A DNA stretch of 64,000 nt from Butyrivibrio sp. FCS014 (lineage in GTDB: Bacteria > Bacillota > Clostridia > Lachnospirales > Lachnospiraceae): contig NZ_JAHA01000004.1 of NCBI RefSeq assembly GCF_000526935.1, positions 1-64,000 on the forward strand, in the 5' to 3' direction. Below the pieces are notes generated by a model. It saw only the letters and a list, made by a program, of their open reading frames with translations. It ran no database searches and was not told the DNA's origin. This document shows, piece by piece, positions 1-9,713 of the stretch; position 1 is the stretch's first letter, and the number at the start of each line of letters is the position of its first letter. Made by a program: the position numbers and the translations under genes.

Positions 1-2
1 TA

Positions 3-461
3 GTGGAGTTCCCTGAGCCCAGAACGGTTGAAGATATCAATGAGGAGCTTATTAAGAAGGTGGGGCTTCATGGGACCAGATATATCGGAAGGCATGTAGA
101 TAAGATAAAAAGGCTGGCGCTGGTGGGACACCTGTATCCCGGTGCTTTCATTCCCGAAACGTATAAAGACGGCTATTATACCGATTATTCCACAGAGATC
201 ATTCGTGCAATGCAAAAATGAGCATATTGACGCAATTATTCCCGGGGAGATCATTGAATGGAATCTGCTCTCATATATAAAGAGACGGCATTTCTCTGGG
301 AAGGAGCATGGCGTGCTTTAACATCGGCCACTTTAACTGGGAGGAACTGGGGGCAAAATATGCCGTGGGACTGGCTTTCAGAGCTTGTGGAAAATAAAGT
401 TCCGGTAACCTATGTTCCCGGGGGCGACCTTTGGAACTACAAATTAGGGGGAGTCAGATGA
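3..461 (+). pseudogene. Nif3-like protein, 3' part, frameshifted
   Basis: The product pieces resemble the C-terminal part of Nif3-like (NGG1p-interacting factor 3) proteins. The segments VALVGHL-like (LALVGHLYPGAF), DAIIPGEIIEWNLLSYIK and NIGHFNWEELGAKYAVGLAF lie in order but in different frames, with breaks near 220, 290 and 340. The end (VPVTYVPGGDLWNYKLGG) follows a stop near 402. The 5' part lies outside the window. Family members are thought to bind a dinuclear metal centre; the function is unclear. Either a decayed gene or indel errors at a contig end. Family call is from remembered motifs, not a search. Confidence 0.5.
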
Positions 462-1575
462 ATACAGCGTTATGTTTCAATGATGTCATCCCCTATGACG
501 GGAGGCCAAATCCCTGTAGTGATGCGGGATGGTAAATATTTCTTAAGGCTACTGGAAAAAAGGATGCGGGGTCTGTACAGATTGCTGTTTTGCGGAGCAG
601 CTGTACGATTTTAAAAAAGACAGAAGATGGAATCTGGGAACTGGAGCTTCCCTTTACCACTGCTTTTAAACTGCGTGGCAGATCAGAGTTGACGGAAGGG
701 ACACATTGTCAGCTCTTTTTGCCCATATCCTTATGGATACAGCAGGCCCTACAACTATGTTGAGCTCCCGGCCAAGGATGGCGACTTCTATGCACTTAAG
801 GATGTTCCCCACGGAAGTGTAAGACGGGAATATTTCTTTTTCCGGGGTAAACCGGAGAGTGGGAGTCCTGCCTTGTGTATACCCCGGCGGAATATGACGT
901 TGAATCCGCGACAAAATCTACCCTGTGCTGTATCTGCCAGCATGGGCATGGGGAGAATGAAGTGGGGTGGACTTATTCCGGTAAGGTCAACTTTATAATG
1001 GACAACCTGATTGCAGAGAGGAAGGCTACGCCCTTTGTGATCGTTATGAATAACGGCATGGTGCAGAAGAGGACCTTGGATGGGGAAACATATTGTGGAC
1101 CATCTGCTTTTCGAATCCATGCTTCTTGAGGATGTGATACCTTTTTATCGAGAGCAGGTATCACGCGGGTGGAAACAAAGAAAAGAGAGGAATGGCCGGG
1201 CTTTCCATGGGGTCAATGCAGACATCCATGACAGTTATGCGCCCATCCGGAGATGTTCTCGGAGGTTGGGATCTTCAGCGGGTTCCTTCGGGACTGGATC
1301 AGCGGAAGCGAACTCGACATGAGCTGCCATGAGCCCAGTAGTGACGAGCATCTTGCCGCTTTCGACAATGCGGCAAAGTTTCAATGGATATTTCAGGAAC
1401 TTCTACAGGGCAATGGGAGATGAAGACCCGTTTTTTTGAACATTTTCTTGGAGATGACAGACTTTGCAGCGACAAGGGCATACATTTCCAGCGCAAAGTC
1501 TATAAGGGAACCCATGATTGGAATGTATGGAGAATGTGCATCAATGACTTTGCACAGATGATATTCAAGAAATAA
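458..1575 (+). pseudogene. CE1-type (feruloyl-esterase-like) esterase, multiply frameshifted
   Basis: Reading across frames gives a recognisable CE1/esterase D-like enzyme: an N-terminal part (about 458-860), YTPAEYDVES then a HGHGENEVGWTYSGK motif (875-1000), FVIVMNNGMVQKR, then a decayed GLSMG nucleophile elbow near 1200, HPEMFSEVGIFSGF, and a C-terminal KGTHDWNVWRMCINDF segment carrying the expected catalytic His (about 1510-1550). Enzymes of this type cut ferulate or acetate from plant polysaccharides. At least five frame changes and several stops separate the pieces. The start atg at 458 follows a GGGGGAG ribosome site and overlaps the preceding pseudogene. The neighbours are two more esterases of the same fold. 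Confidence 0.6.
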
Positions 1576-1591
1576 CAGGAAGGTGAGAATA

Positions 1592-2403
1592 ATGGCAACA
1601 GGAAGACTTAGATTCTATTCACAGGCTCAGAACGGACAGGTGAATATAGCATATGTTATACCCAATGATGTACCGGAGATTATGACTGCCGGCAATGAAA
1701 GCTTTAAAAAGGCCCATGAAGACACTGTATCTTCTTCATGGAATGTCAGGAAATGAGAGTGGATTGGGAGTATAAACGGAATCGCCGAAGACATCGCTTT
1801 TACTTATAACATGGCAGTTATCATGATCACTGCAGGCAACAATTTTTATCTGGACAGAAAGGCCACGGGCTGCCAGTAACTGCACCTATGCGGGAAAAGA
1901 GGTGGTGGAGTACACAAGAAAGCTCTTTGGACTGTCAGATAAAAGAGAAGACACTCTTATCGGAGGACTTTCCATGGGTGGATTCGGAGCACTTCATACG
2001 GCACTGACTTATCCGGAGACCTTCGGTGGGATAGTGGCTCTTTCATCCGCTCTTGTCATTCACGAGATTGCCGGGCTTAAACCCGATGATCCAAGCGAGG
2101 GTCTTCTTGCCAACTACGAATACTACAGAGAGGTATTTGGAGATTTGGATACTCTTGAAGAGTCTGATGCTAACCCTGAGGTTCTCTACACAAGGCTCAA
2201 GGAGGCCGGGGCTAAGATCCCGCCTATATACATGGCTATCGGAACCGAGGACTTCCTCTATGAGCACAAATCAGATACTCCGAAGATTTCTTAAAGAGAA
2301 TGAGGCCAACTTCAAGTATGAAGAGGGCCCCGGAATCCATGACTGGAAATTCTGGAATGCGTATATCACAAAGGGCGTTGAGTGGGTCCTTGAGAACATG
2401 TAA
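1592..2403 (+). pseudogene. CE1/esterase D-like alpha/beta hydrolase, frameshifted
   Basis: Starts MATGRLRFYSQAQNGQVNIAYVIPND with a GGAAGGTGAG ribosome site. It breaks near 1735 and again before 1900, then resumes with TRKLFGLSDKREDTLIGGLSMGGFGALH: the GLSMGG nucleophile elbow. The last segment (ANFKYEEGPGIHDWKFWNAYI, catalytic His) is in yet another frame from about 2270. The order of motifs is that of S-formylglutathione hydrolase-like and acetylxylan/feruloyl esterases. At least four indels separate the blocks. It is followed 11 bases later by a paralogous esterase, suggesting an operon of sugar-ester hydrolases. Confidence 0.6.
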
Positions 2404-2414
2404 GGAGAGGTGAA

Positions 2415-3223
2415 ATGTCTTTTTCTGAGATACATTTTTTGTCGGACAGCTTAAAACAGGGAGTTTCAGCAGCGGTATTCATGCCGGAGAGAGGGCCTTT
2501 CGGGTCTGATGCACGGCCTCCGTACAGGACAGTGTATTTGCTCCCGGGGTACAGCGGAGACTATCCCAGCATATACACCATGCTTGGAATAAGAAAACAG
2601 GCGGAGCTCAAGGGGCTTGTTGTGGTGATCCCCAATGGCAGAATGCCTTTTATGTGGATCATCCCGAAAGAAATGCCAATTACAGCAGATTTATTGGGGA
2701 GGAGCTTATTGATAGAACCAGAGATATGTTCCGCCTTTCTGACAAAAGAGAAGACACCTACATTGCAGGAATCTCAATGGGAGGATACGGAGCGCTCCTA
2801 AATGGCCTAAGGTACCATGAGGTTTTCTCTAAGGTTGCGGCTTTTTCTCCGGCTACCAATCCGTATACTCTTATGGAATACCCCGAAAGAGGCGGCTTCG
2901 GAAGCAATGAGTTTGCAAATATGTTCGGCTCCAAGGATGAGTTTGAAAACAGCGAATGGAACATAAACAGGAGCTATTCTAAGGCGAATAAGTCTGATAT
3001 TCCCGAGCTTTTTATAGGATGCGGAGACAGAGATATTGCTGTGGATTCCCAGGTAAAGGAATTCAGGAGCGTTCTTGATGCATCGAAGGTCCCCCTACAG
3101 CTTCTTTGGAACAGCCGGGAATCACGACTTTGATACCTGGGAAAAGATGCTGGATCCGGCATTTTCTTTCCTTGCCGGAAATTCCTGCAGGTACCAGAAA
3201 CAGCATGGCTATTCCGGATTTCT
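2415..3223 (+). pseudogene. Second CE1-like esterase paralogue, frameshifted
   Basis: MSFSEIHFLSDSLKQGVSAAVFMPE starts after an AGGAGAGGTGAA ribosome site. The protein runs through VYLLPGYSGDYPSIY and VVVIPNGRM, shifts frame near 2650 (NANYSRFIGEELIDRTRDMFRLSDKRED) and carries GISMGGYGALLNGLRY as nucleophile elbow and ELFIGCGDRD, the usual acid region. It shifts again near 3100, just before the expected catalytic His (NHDFDTWEKMLDPAF read in the third frame). Only two or three indels, so this is the least damaged of the three esterases. SDKRED before the elbow is shared with the preceding gene, which marks them as paralogues. Confidence 0.6.
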
Positions 3224-3237
3224 ATCGGAGGGTGAGT

Positions 3238-3641
3238 ATGAGCGAAGCGGTATTGACCATAGACGTGGTGCTTGACGAGATAATCGAAGTGACCGGCAGC
3301 CGGGGCAAGGCTGCCATGATTCTCTTCCACGGAGAGAGTAACTGCGCTAATTTCAAGGGAAAGATCCTGCCGGGCGGGGTAGATACCCAGAAGGAGCCCA
3401 GCGGGGAAAAAGAGACTTCTTTCAGCCAGATACATCCTGGAAGGAACAGATAGCGAAGGAGAATGGTGCAGGATCTTTATTGAAAACAACGGAGAAGTAG
3501 AGGAGCCGGGCGGGATGGTTAAAACAACACCCGTTATTTATACTGACAGCAAGGCACTAAAATGGCTTGAAACAGCCAATCTTAGCGGAAACTGTAGAAG
3601 GGAAACCCGGCGGAGTACTTATTTCGATTTATGAAAGCTGA
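3238..3641 (+). pseudogene. DUF3237-like protein, frameshifted
   Basis: Read across frames: MSEAVLTIDVVLDEIIEVTGSRG, FHGESNCANFKGKILPGGVDTQ, then (frame change near 3405) LLSARYILEGTDSEGEWCRIFIENNG, and after a second change near 3590 TVEGKPGGVLISIYES. The pattern of a small beta-rich protein with GxILPGGxDTQ and a YxLEGxDxEG core fits the DUF3237 family of unknown function, often found beside carbohydrate esterases. It sits directly downstream of the esterases and upstream of the SGNH esterase. Confidence 0.5.
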
Positions 3642-3743
3642 TAGATTCGGTTATAAAAAATGACAACCACGGCAATAAGAATTGCAAAGTCATACGCATA
3701 TATTCTTCATATAATTTAAATCGATAATGGAGGTAAATGGAGT

Positions 3744-4938
3744 ATGAAGTGGGTAAGTGTCTTTAAATATCAGAGTATCGAATACGGTGAAAATATTGCT
3801 TTTGCCATGGATCAGACTCAGCGGGTATCCTTTGAGAGCAATATTGACGGCGATAGAATGCGTATCCGGTTTACAAACCGCTACGGCAGAAATGACCTTA
3901 AAATTGAAAGAGCAAACCATTGGGAAGGAGAAATCTCCCTATATTACCGATGTGGAGAATATCACCTTTGGCGGAAAGCAGGGAGTTGTCCTTGCTCCGG
4001 GCGGGGAACTCTTTTGCGATGAGATAAACTATGATGTATGGGCCGGAGATCGCCTTGTGGTAAGTATCTACTTTAAAGGCAGGCAGGATATTGATTCCAT
4101 CTGCTGTTTCTGGGCCGACGGCGGCGCCAGAGTTCAATGGCTTTTAGGAGATGTGACAAACGGACTGGATGCCGACAGGGCTCCTGTGGCAGTAATTGCA
4201 CCTTATATCAAAGATGACCCGAATTTTCACATGATGAGGATGTTTACGGGATTTGATGCCGTTCAGGTGATGGCTTCGGATGATATCAGGACAGTAGCGG
4301 CTTTTGGTGATTCCATCACTCACATGTCTTTCTATACCAATGCACTGCAGAGACGGCTTTATGATGGCTTTTTTGGCAGGGTGTCCTTTATAAACTGCGG
4401 CATTGGCGGCAACAGGCTGGTGGACGATGCAACCTTCGTGCCTGAAGCAGGGAAAAGACTCATTTTCTTTGGGGAAGCCGGAGTTAAGCGCTTTGAACGC
4501 GATGTCTTTGAGCTGGACGAGGTGGATACTGTGATGGTGTTGATAGGGATCAATGACATCATGCATCCGGTGCAGCTTGAGGGTAAAAACAGCAGTACTC
4601 CCGCAGCGGATATTATCGAGGGATACAGAAAAATAGCGGATTGTGCTCACGAGAATGGAGCGGAAGTATTTTTTGGCACCATAACTCCTTGCGGAAATGA
4701 AGATTATCCGAAGGCGTGGTTACCGAAATTTGAAAAAGTAAGAAACGAAGTGAACGACTGGATAAGGAAAGGTGAGTCCATTGATGGATTCTTTGACTTT
4801 GACAGAGAGGTTGCAGACCCGGCAAAGACGGGATTCATGCAAGGCCCCTGTCATATCGGAGACGGCCTCCATCCTAACAGCCGTGGAGGCAAAAAAATGG
4901 CTGATTGCGTAGATATCAAGACGGTGATCGGCAGTTAA
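3744..4938 (+). pseudogene. SGNH/GDSL-type esterase with one internal frameshift
   Basis: The natural start is the atg at 3744 (GGAGGTAAATGG ribosome site; MKWVSVFKYQSIEYG). The reading then moves to the +1 frame somewhere in 3912-3955 and continues to 4938. The catalytic part is intact: FGDSITH is block I with the nucleophile Ser, GIGGNR is block II, GINDI is block III, and GDGLHPN is block V with Asp and His. A roughly 150-residue beta-rich N-terminal domain precedes it. SGNH esterases of this layout deacetylate sugars or xylan. One indel in an otherwise open gene may be a sequencing error, in which case this is a functional esterase. AraC follows 24 bases later. Confidence 0.7.
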
Positions 4939-4962
4939 AAGCTGTGCTTGGGGAGAGTATAA

Positions 4963-5809
4963 ATGGCAGAGCACTACGAGAGCGAGGCATTTATCTATAA
5001 TCAGGTGCCCGTTCGGATTTTCAACCATTCTTTTGATGGAACTGATATTTTTACATCGTTGCATTGGCATAGGAATGTGGAGTTTAACCTTACAACAGAA
5101 GGCCGGATAAAGATGAACATAGACGGCAAAAAACATGCAGCTTCTTCCCGGAGACTGGTGCATTGTGAACAGCGGAGAGCTTCACTCCAATCATTGGATA
5201 GAGCCCACGGACCACTTTGGCGGCATCTGCGTGCAGATATCCAAGAGTTTTCTGGACAGATGGATCGGGGAAGGAGTAAGGTTTGACCTTCCGGGAAATC
5301 AGGCGGCATCTGACAGGATAAGACAGACCCTGATTAAGTTCGGTGAATATAAGAAAAATGGGGTTGATGACCTGCGGAAAATGGAACTTGTTTTCTCTTT
5401 CCTTAATCTTCTTCGGGATAACTGCGTTTATGAAACAGTCTCTGGAGAGAAGACAGAGCATGAAGGGGATGCTAATATCAAGTCCATAATAAACTACATT
5501 GACGAGCATTACATGGATCAGCTGGATCTTTCCTCTGTCGCCGCAAATTTCAATTATACCCCTACATATCTTTCGAGGATGTTCAAGGAGCATGTTGGCA
5601 GGAACTTCTACCAATATCTTCAGAATGTCAGGCTTATGAACTGCGTCGAGGAGATGAAGGAAGATGAGAACGTACGTCTTATGGAATGTGCCTTAAACCA
5701 TGGATTTCCCAATGTAAAGTCTTTTATCCAGACCTTTAAAAAGACCTTTGGATGTACCCCTTCCGAATGGGTAAAGCAGGGTAAAAAAGCACCAATTCAA
5801 GAGATATAA
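4963..5809 (+). pseudogene. AraC-family transcriptional regulator, one frameshift
   Basis: The N-terminal cupin-like sensor begins MAEHYESEAFIYNQVPVRIF and contains HWHRNVEFNLTTEG. The frame shifts near 5131, beside the A6 run in ggcaaaaaacatg, and continues as LLPGDWCIVNSGELHSNHWIEP to the end. The last 100 residues are the paired helix-turn-helix of AraC regulators (NIKSIINYIDEHYMDQLDLSSVAANF, YLSRMFKEHVG, then the second HTH ending FGCTPSEWVK). It probably controls the sugar importer beginning 88 bases downstream and/or the esterases upstream. A homopolymer indel suggests a possible sequencing error. Confidence 0.7.
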
Positions 5810-5896
5810 AAATTGACAACTTGGCAGATAATTAAAGCAAAGCCTCCCACAGGTGACCTGGGTTATCCTTAAATCACTTGAAGGGAGGTATTTTTT

Positions 5897-7291
5897 ATGA
5901 AGAAAAGAGTAATCAGTTTAATCATGACAGGAGTAATGGGAGCAACGCTCCTTACAGGATGCGGCAATGCTTCCACAAGTGCTCCCGCAGCTACCACAGA
6001 TGAGAATGCGCCTGCTGCTACGCAGGAAGCACCTGCAGCAACAGAAGAGGCTCCCGCAGCCGAAGCTGCAGCTACAGAAGTGAACATTTCATTCTACACC
6101 ACCGAGACCGGTAAGGATGATATGTATCAGGATCTTATTTCCGACTTTGAGAGCAAGAATCCCGGAATAACTGTTGAGTATATCGCAGCCGGAGACGATC
6201 AGCTCCAGCAGTGGATGGCTCTCTATGCCAGTAATGAAGGCCCTACAGTGTCTCTTATGGATCCCATCAATATCTGGGAGAACCAGGAGAGAATGCGTCC
6301 TCTTTCAGGCGAGGCAATGCTTGACAACATCACAGAGTCATCTCTTTCAACCATGACTTTCAACGGCACTGTTTATGCGGTTCCCATGTCCGCAGCAGGT
6401 ATCGGTATCCTTTATAACAAGGCAGTATGCGATGCAGCTGTAGGCGGAGATTTCGATCCCAGCTCAATCAAGACAAGATCGGATCTCAAGGATCTTTTTG
6501 ACAAGATCGAGGCAACCGGCGTAGCAGCTACCTGTATTACAGGTGTTAACTGGTCCCTGGGAGCTCACTACCTCTGCCAGTCCTACGGCGAGGCTATCGG
6601 TGACACAAAGGCAAGAGTTGATTACGTTAACTCCATCATCTCCGGTGAGACCAAGGAGATCGACAATGACGTATTTAATGGCTTCATGGACACTCTGGAC
6701 ATGATGGCACAGTACAACTACAACAAGAACGATCCCCTCGTTGGTGACGTAAACCTTGATGCTATGGCTCTTGCAGAGGGCAAGTGCGGCACATGGTTCA
6801 TGGGAGACTGGGCATGGACATACATGGCTGAGCTGGTAGAGCCCGGCGCAGAGTTCGGTCTTATGCCTGTTCCTCACAGCGATGATGCAAATGATGTTAC
6901 AAATCAGTATCTTCCTACATCCTTTGCTAAGGGCTACTGCATTGATGCAAGCCAGAACACAGAGGAACAGCAGCTTGCAGGTCTTAAGTTCATCGAGTAT
7001 ATCTCATCAGACAGCTACTCACAGGAAGTACAGGCTAAGAGACTTGGCCAGGCTCTTCCTTTCAAGAACTGCACAGCAACAATCGAGAGCCCTCTTGGAA
7101 ATTCAACAGCCGGATACATTGCAGACGGCAGAACAGTTGATTTCTACGGAACACCCAGCCTTTGCCCTTCAGACATCTGGTATGAGTGCGGCGCTTACAT
7201 GTGCGAGTACCTGACAGGTGCATGCGACAGAAAGACACTGGCAGACAAGATTGATGCATACTGGGCAAACCAGGAAAAGAGAGAGTATTAA
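5897..7291 (+). CDS. Sugar ABC transporter substrate-binding lipoprotein
   Basis: 464 aa. The signal peptide MKKRVISLIMTGVMGATLLTGC ends in a lipobox with Cys22, then comes a low-complexity Ala/Pro/Thr/Glu linker (about residues 27-58) before the family 1 extracellular solute-binding fold (ISFYTTETGKDDMYQDLI onward). It would be lipid-anchored outside the membrane and deliver an oligosaccharide to the two permeases downstream. Ribosome site GAAGGGAGG lies 8 bases before the atg. No ATPase gene is in the cluster, so a shared MsmX-type ATPase elsewhere is likely (inference). The substrate cannot be read from sequence; the neighbouring esterases and GH13 suggest plant oligosaccharides. Confidence 0.85.
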   Translation: MKKRVISLIMTGVMGATLLTGCGNASTSAPAATTDENAPAATQEAPAATEEAPAAEAAATEVNISFYTTETGKDDMYQDLISDFESKNPGITVEYIAAGDDQLQQWMALYASNEGPTVSLMDPINIWENQERMRPLSGEAMLDNITESSLSTMTFNGTVYAVPMSAAGIGILYNKAVCDAAVGGDFDPSSIKTRSDLKDLFDKIEATGVAATCITGVNWSLGAHYLCQSYGEAIGDTKARVDYVNSIISGETKEIDNDVFNGFMDTLDMMAQYNYNKNDPLVGDVNLDAMALAEGKCGTWFMGDWAWTYMAELVEPGAEFGLMPVPHSDDANDVTNQYLPTSFAKGYCIDASQNTEEQQLAGLKFIEYISSDSYSQEVQAKRLGQALPFKNCTATIESPLGNSTAGYIADGRTVDFYGTPSLCPSDIWYECGAYMCEYLTGACDRKTLADKIDAYWANQEKREY

Positions 7292-7305
7292 TAGCCAGAC
7301 TTTTT

Positions 7306-7337
7306 GGGGGGAGGGATGCGTCTCTCCCCCTCTTTTT
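7306..7337 (+). terminator. Hairpin between binding protein and permease (attenuator)
   Basis: GGGGGAG pairs with CTCCCCC around a 10-base loop, followed by TCTTTTT. This has the form of an intrinsic terminator lying inside an apparent operon, so it may lower permease expression relative to the binding protein, as in other sugar ABC operons. Confidence 0.6.
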
Positions 7338-7363
7338 ACAAGTATTACAAGGAGAGAGGAATT

Positions 7364-8248
7364 ATGCACGGCAGGAAAAGAGCTATCACAAATGCGCTTG
7401 AATTTTCATTATTCGGGTTGCCATCTTTTCTGATCTGGTTTTCTGTTGTTATCATTCCGTTCATCTACGGATTCTGGATCACATTTACAGACTGGAACGG
7501 ATTAGCACTTCACATAAACTTTATCGGACTTGAAAATTACAGACATATTCTTACGGATTCTGCCTTTTTGGGCGCCTTCGTTAAGACGGTTATATATGCG
7601 CTGTTTACGGTTATATTAAGTAATCTGGTGGGTTTTATCCTGGCACTGGTGGTTACCAGCGGTATTAAGGGACAGAACTTATTCAGGACAGGCTTTTTTA
7701 CCCCCAATATCATCGGCGGTATTATTCTGGGTTACATTTGGAACTTTATTTTCTCATTTGGCCTTACAAAATTCGGTGAATTCACCGGAATCTCATGGAT
7801 GCAGACTTCATGGCTGACCAATCCAACCAGAGCCCTGATGGCTCTTATCATTGTCAGCGCATGGCAGATGAGCGGTTATCTTATGGTTATTTATATCGCA
7901 GGACTGACCGCAGTGCCCTCGGACCTTTTAGAGGCGGCAAGAGTTGACGGAGCTACAACCTGGCAGACAGTTACCAAAATCAAGATTCCCATGATAAGGG
8001 GAACTATCGCGATATGCGTATTCCTGTCCATCTCAAGATGCTTCATGTCCTTTGACACTAACCTGTCACTGACTGCAGGCGGACCGTATAAATCCACAGA
8101 ACTTATAGCCTACAAGATCTATCAGACAGCATTTACCAGCATGAACTTCGGTGAAGGTCAGGCTCAGGCCATTGTGCTGTTTGTGATCGTGGCGATCATA
8201 TCACTGCTTCAGGTTTACTTTACAAGGAAAGGGAGGGTTGATGCATGA
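7364..8248 (+). CDS. Sugar ABC transporter permease (MalF/UgpA type)
   Basis: 294 aa from the atg at 7364, chosen because GGAGAGAGGA lies just upstream; longer readings run back through the hairpin at 7306. It has about six hydrophobic segments, starting with LFGLPSFLIWFSVVIIPFIYGFW. The cytoplasmic EAA loop is clear: EAARVDGATTWQ...IKIP, the docking site for the ATPase. It overlaps the next permease by 4 bases (atga), so the two are translationally coupled. Inner-membrane half of an oligosaccharide importer with the genes on either side. Confidence 0.85.
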   Translation: MHGRKRAITNALEFSLFGLPSFLIWFSVVIIPFIYGFWITFTDWNGLALHINFIGLENYRHILTDSAFLGAFVKTVIYALFTVILSNLVGFILALVVTSGIKGQNLFRTGFFTPNIIGGIILGYIWNFIFSFGLTKFGEFTGISWMQTSWLTNPTRALMALIIVSAWQMSGYLMVIYIAGLTAVPSDLLEAARVDGATTWQTVTKIKIPMIRGTIAICVFLSISRCFMSFDTNLSLTAGGPYKSTELIAYKIYQTAFTSMNFGEGQAQAIVLFVIVAIISLLQVYFTRKGRVDA

Positions 8249-9075
8249 GAGCAGAAAGAAACAGAAAAAGCATAACCTTCGCCATAACACTGGTAGTACT
8301 TATATTGTTCATGGTGCCTTTCTATATGCTTGTAGTGAATTCCTTCAAGCCTACAGCAGAGTTTTTGAAGAATCCTTTTGCACTTCCGCAAAGTTTTAAT
8401 GTTGATAACTTCATCACGGCAATAGACAGAATGAACTTTGGCAAATCACTGTTTAATACTGCAGCCATTACAGTGACTGCAGTAGTGGTAAACATGATAG
8501 TTTCGGCTATGACAGGATATCTTTTTGCCAGAAGGAAGTGGAAGATCAACAAGATCATATTCATGGCATTTCTGGCATCCATGGTGGCTCCTTTTCAGGT
8601 ATATATGATACCCCTTGTAAGGATATATGCCGGAGTTCTGGGTTTTTCCAACAATCTGATGATGGTTGCTTATATTGCGGTGGGACTTAATATACCCTTT
8701 GCGGTATTTCTGTATTCGGGCTTCGTGGAAGGAATTCCCTCTGAGCTTGATGAGGCAGCGCTTATAGACGGATGTGGTTTCACAAGGACATTTTTCCATA
8801 TCATCATGCCGCTATTGAAGCCAATCATTATCACCGTTACTGTTTTTGTCGCCATGGGTGTATGGAATGATTTCCTGATGTCCAGCTTATTCCTTACAAA
8901 AGTGGACACCAAGACACTGGCAATTTCCATCAAGACATTTTTGACCAATCATTCAGCTGAGTATGCGCCTATGATGGCGGGACTTCTTCTTAGCGTTCTG
9001 CCTGTTCTTATCTTCTATCTGATAGGGCAGAAATACATCATTGAAGGTGTTATTGCAGGCAGCGTAAAGGGTTAA
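8245..9075 (+). CDS. Sugar ABC transporter permease (MalG/UgpE type)
   Basis: 276 aa with six predicted membrane segments. The N-terminus AITLVVLILFMVPFYMLVVNSFK is typical of the MalG class. The EAA loop is DEAALIDGCGFTR...IIMPLLKP. Start codon overlaps the stop of the preceding permease. It forms the second channel subunit of the importer. The end VIAGSVKG is a common MalG-family tail (usually GxxxGAVKG). The substrate is unknown. Confidence 0.85.
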   Translation: MRAERNRKSITFAITLVVLILFMVPFYMLVVNSFKPTAEFLKNPFALPQSFNVDNFITAIDRMNFGKSLFNTAAITVTAVVVNMIVSAMTGYLFARRKWKINKIIFMAFLASMVAPFQVYMIPLVRIYAGVLGFSNNLMMVAYIAVGLNIPFAVFLYSGFVEGIPSELDEAALIDGCGFTRTFFHIIMPLLKPIIITVTVFVAMGVWNDFLMSSLFLTKVDTKTLAISIKTFLTNHSAEYAPMMAGLLLSVLPVLIFYLIGQKYIIEGVIAGSVKG

Positions 9076-9211
9076 TTCGCAAATTTGGGGAAATAGACAG
9101 TTCTTTTTCCGACAATGTGCTATGTAAGCAGGTATCAGTCAGCGATATACTTATTTCAACCTCTTAAATATAGATGTTAATTGAAGTAATTTGTTGAAAG
9201 GAGAACAGGTT

Positions 9212-9601
9212 ATGGAAATCAGATTAGAAGACGTTGAAAAAGTAATGGAACAGACGGGAGTCGAGTACAAAGTCGCCAAGGAGGCCCTTCTTAAATCAGA
9301 CGGCGATGCGGATGAAGCAATAAAGCTAATCACAAAGGATACCATCGATATAGGTGAGGAAGCAAAAGCTGCTGTTGAGAAGCTCAAAAAGAAGGTTAAG
9401 GAAGGCAATGTAGACAGAATCCAGATTCGCAAAGACCAAGAGGTTGTCTTTAGCGTTCCCGTTAACATCGGAATCGTGGGAGGAATCGTCGGATTTGCCA
9501 CAATCCCCTGGGCACTGATCGCTGCAGCGGTTGCAGCATTCGGACTGGGATGCAAACTTGAAGTAGTCAAGAAAGATGGCTCTTCTGATGAGATCAATTG
9601 A
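9212..9601 (+). CDS. DUF4342 (UBA-like) small protein
   Basis: 129 aa from the atg at 9212 (ribosome site AAAGGAGAA). Residues 1-45 form a UBA-like helical unit (VEKVMEQTGVEYKVAKEALLKSDGDADEAIKLI). A segment that looks like the DUF4342 core follows (VKEGNVDRIQIRKDQEVVFSVPV), then a hydrophobic stretch GIVGGIVGFATIPWALIAAAVAAFGLG. This matches DUF4342 proteins of Firmicutes, whose function is unknown. It stands alone between the importer and the glycosyltransferase and ends in a strong terminator. Confidence 0.75.
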   Translation: MEIRLEDVEKVMEQTGVEYKVAKEALLKSDGDADEAIKLITKDTIDIGEEAKAAVEKLKKKVKEGNVDRIQIRKDQEVVFSVPVNIGIVGGIVGFATIPWALIAAAVAAFGLGCKLEVVKKDGSSDEIN

Positions 9602-9624
9602 TAACTAAACAGACTCGGCACAGG

Positions 9625-9657
9625 CCGGAGACGAAGGTAACGTCTCCGGTCTTTTTT
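9625..9657 (+). terminator. Intrinsic terminator after the DUF4342 gene
   Basis: CCGGAGACG and CGTCTCCGG form a 9-bp perfect stem with a 7-base loop, followed by TCTTTTTTG. Confidence 0.85.
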
Positions 9658-9713
9658 GACTTGCACAGGTGAAAAACCTGCTCGATAATATTAGTTAGAG
9701 TGAGGTAATTGCC

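Noticed and set aside
788..1164. Reverse-strand frames over the first esterase
   Set aside because: Codon pattern and protein content are those of shadows of the forward pseudogene; no ribosome site or family resemblance.
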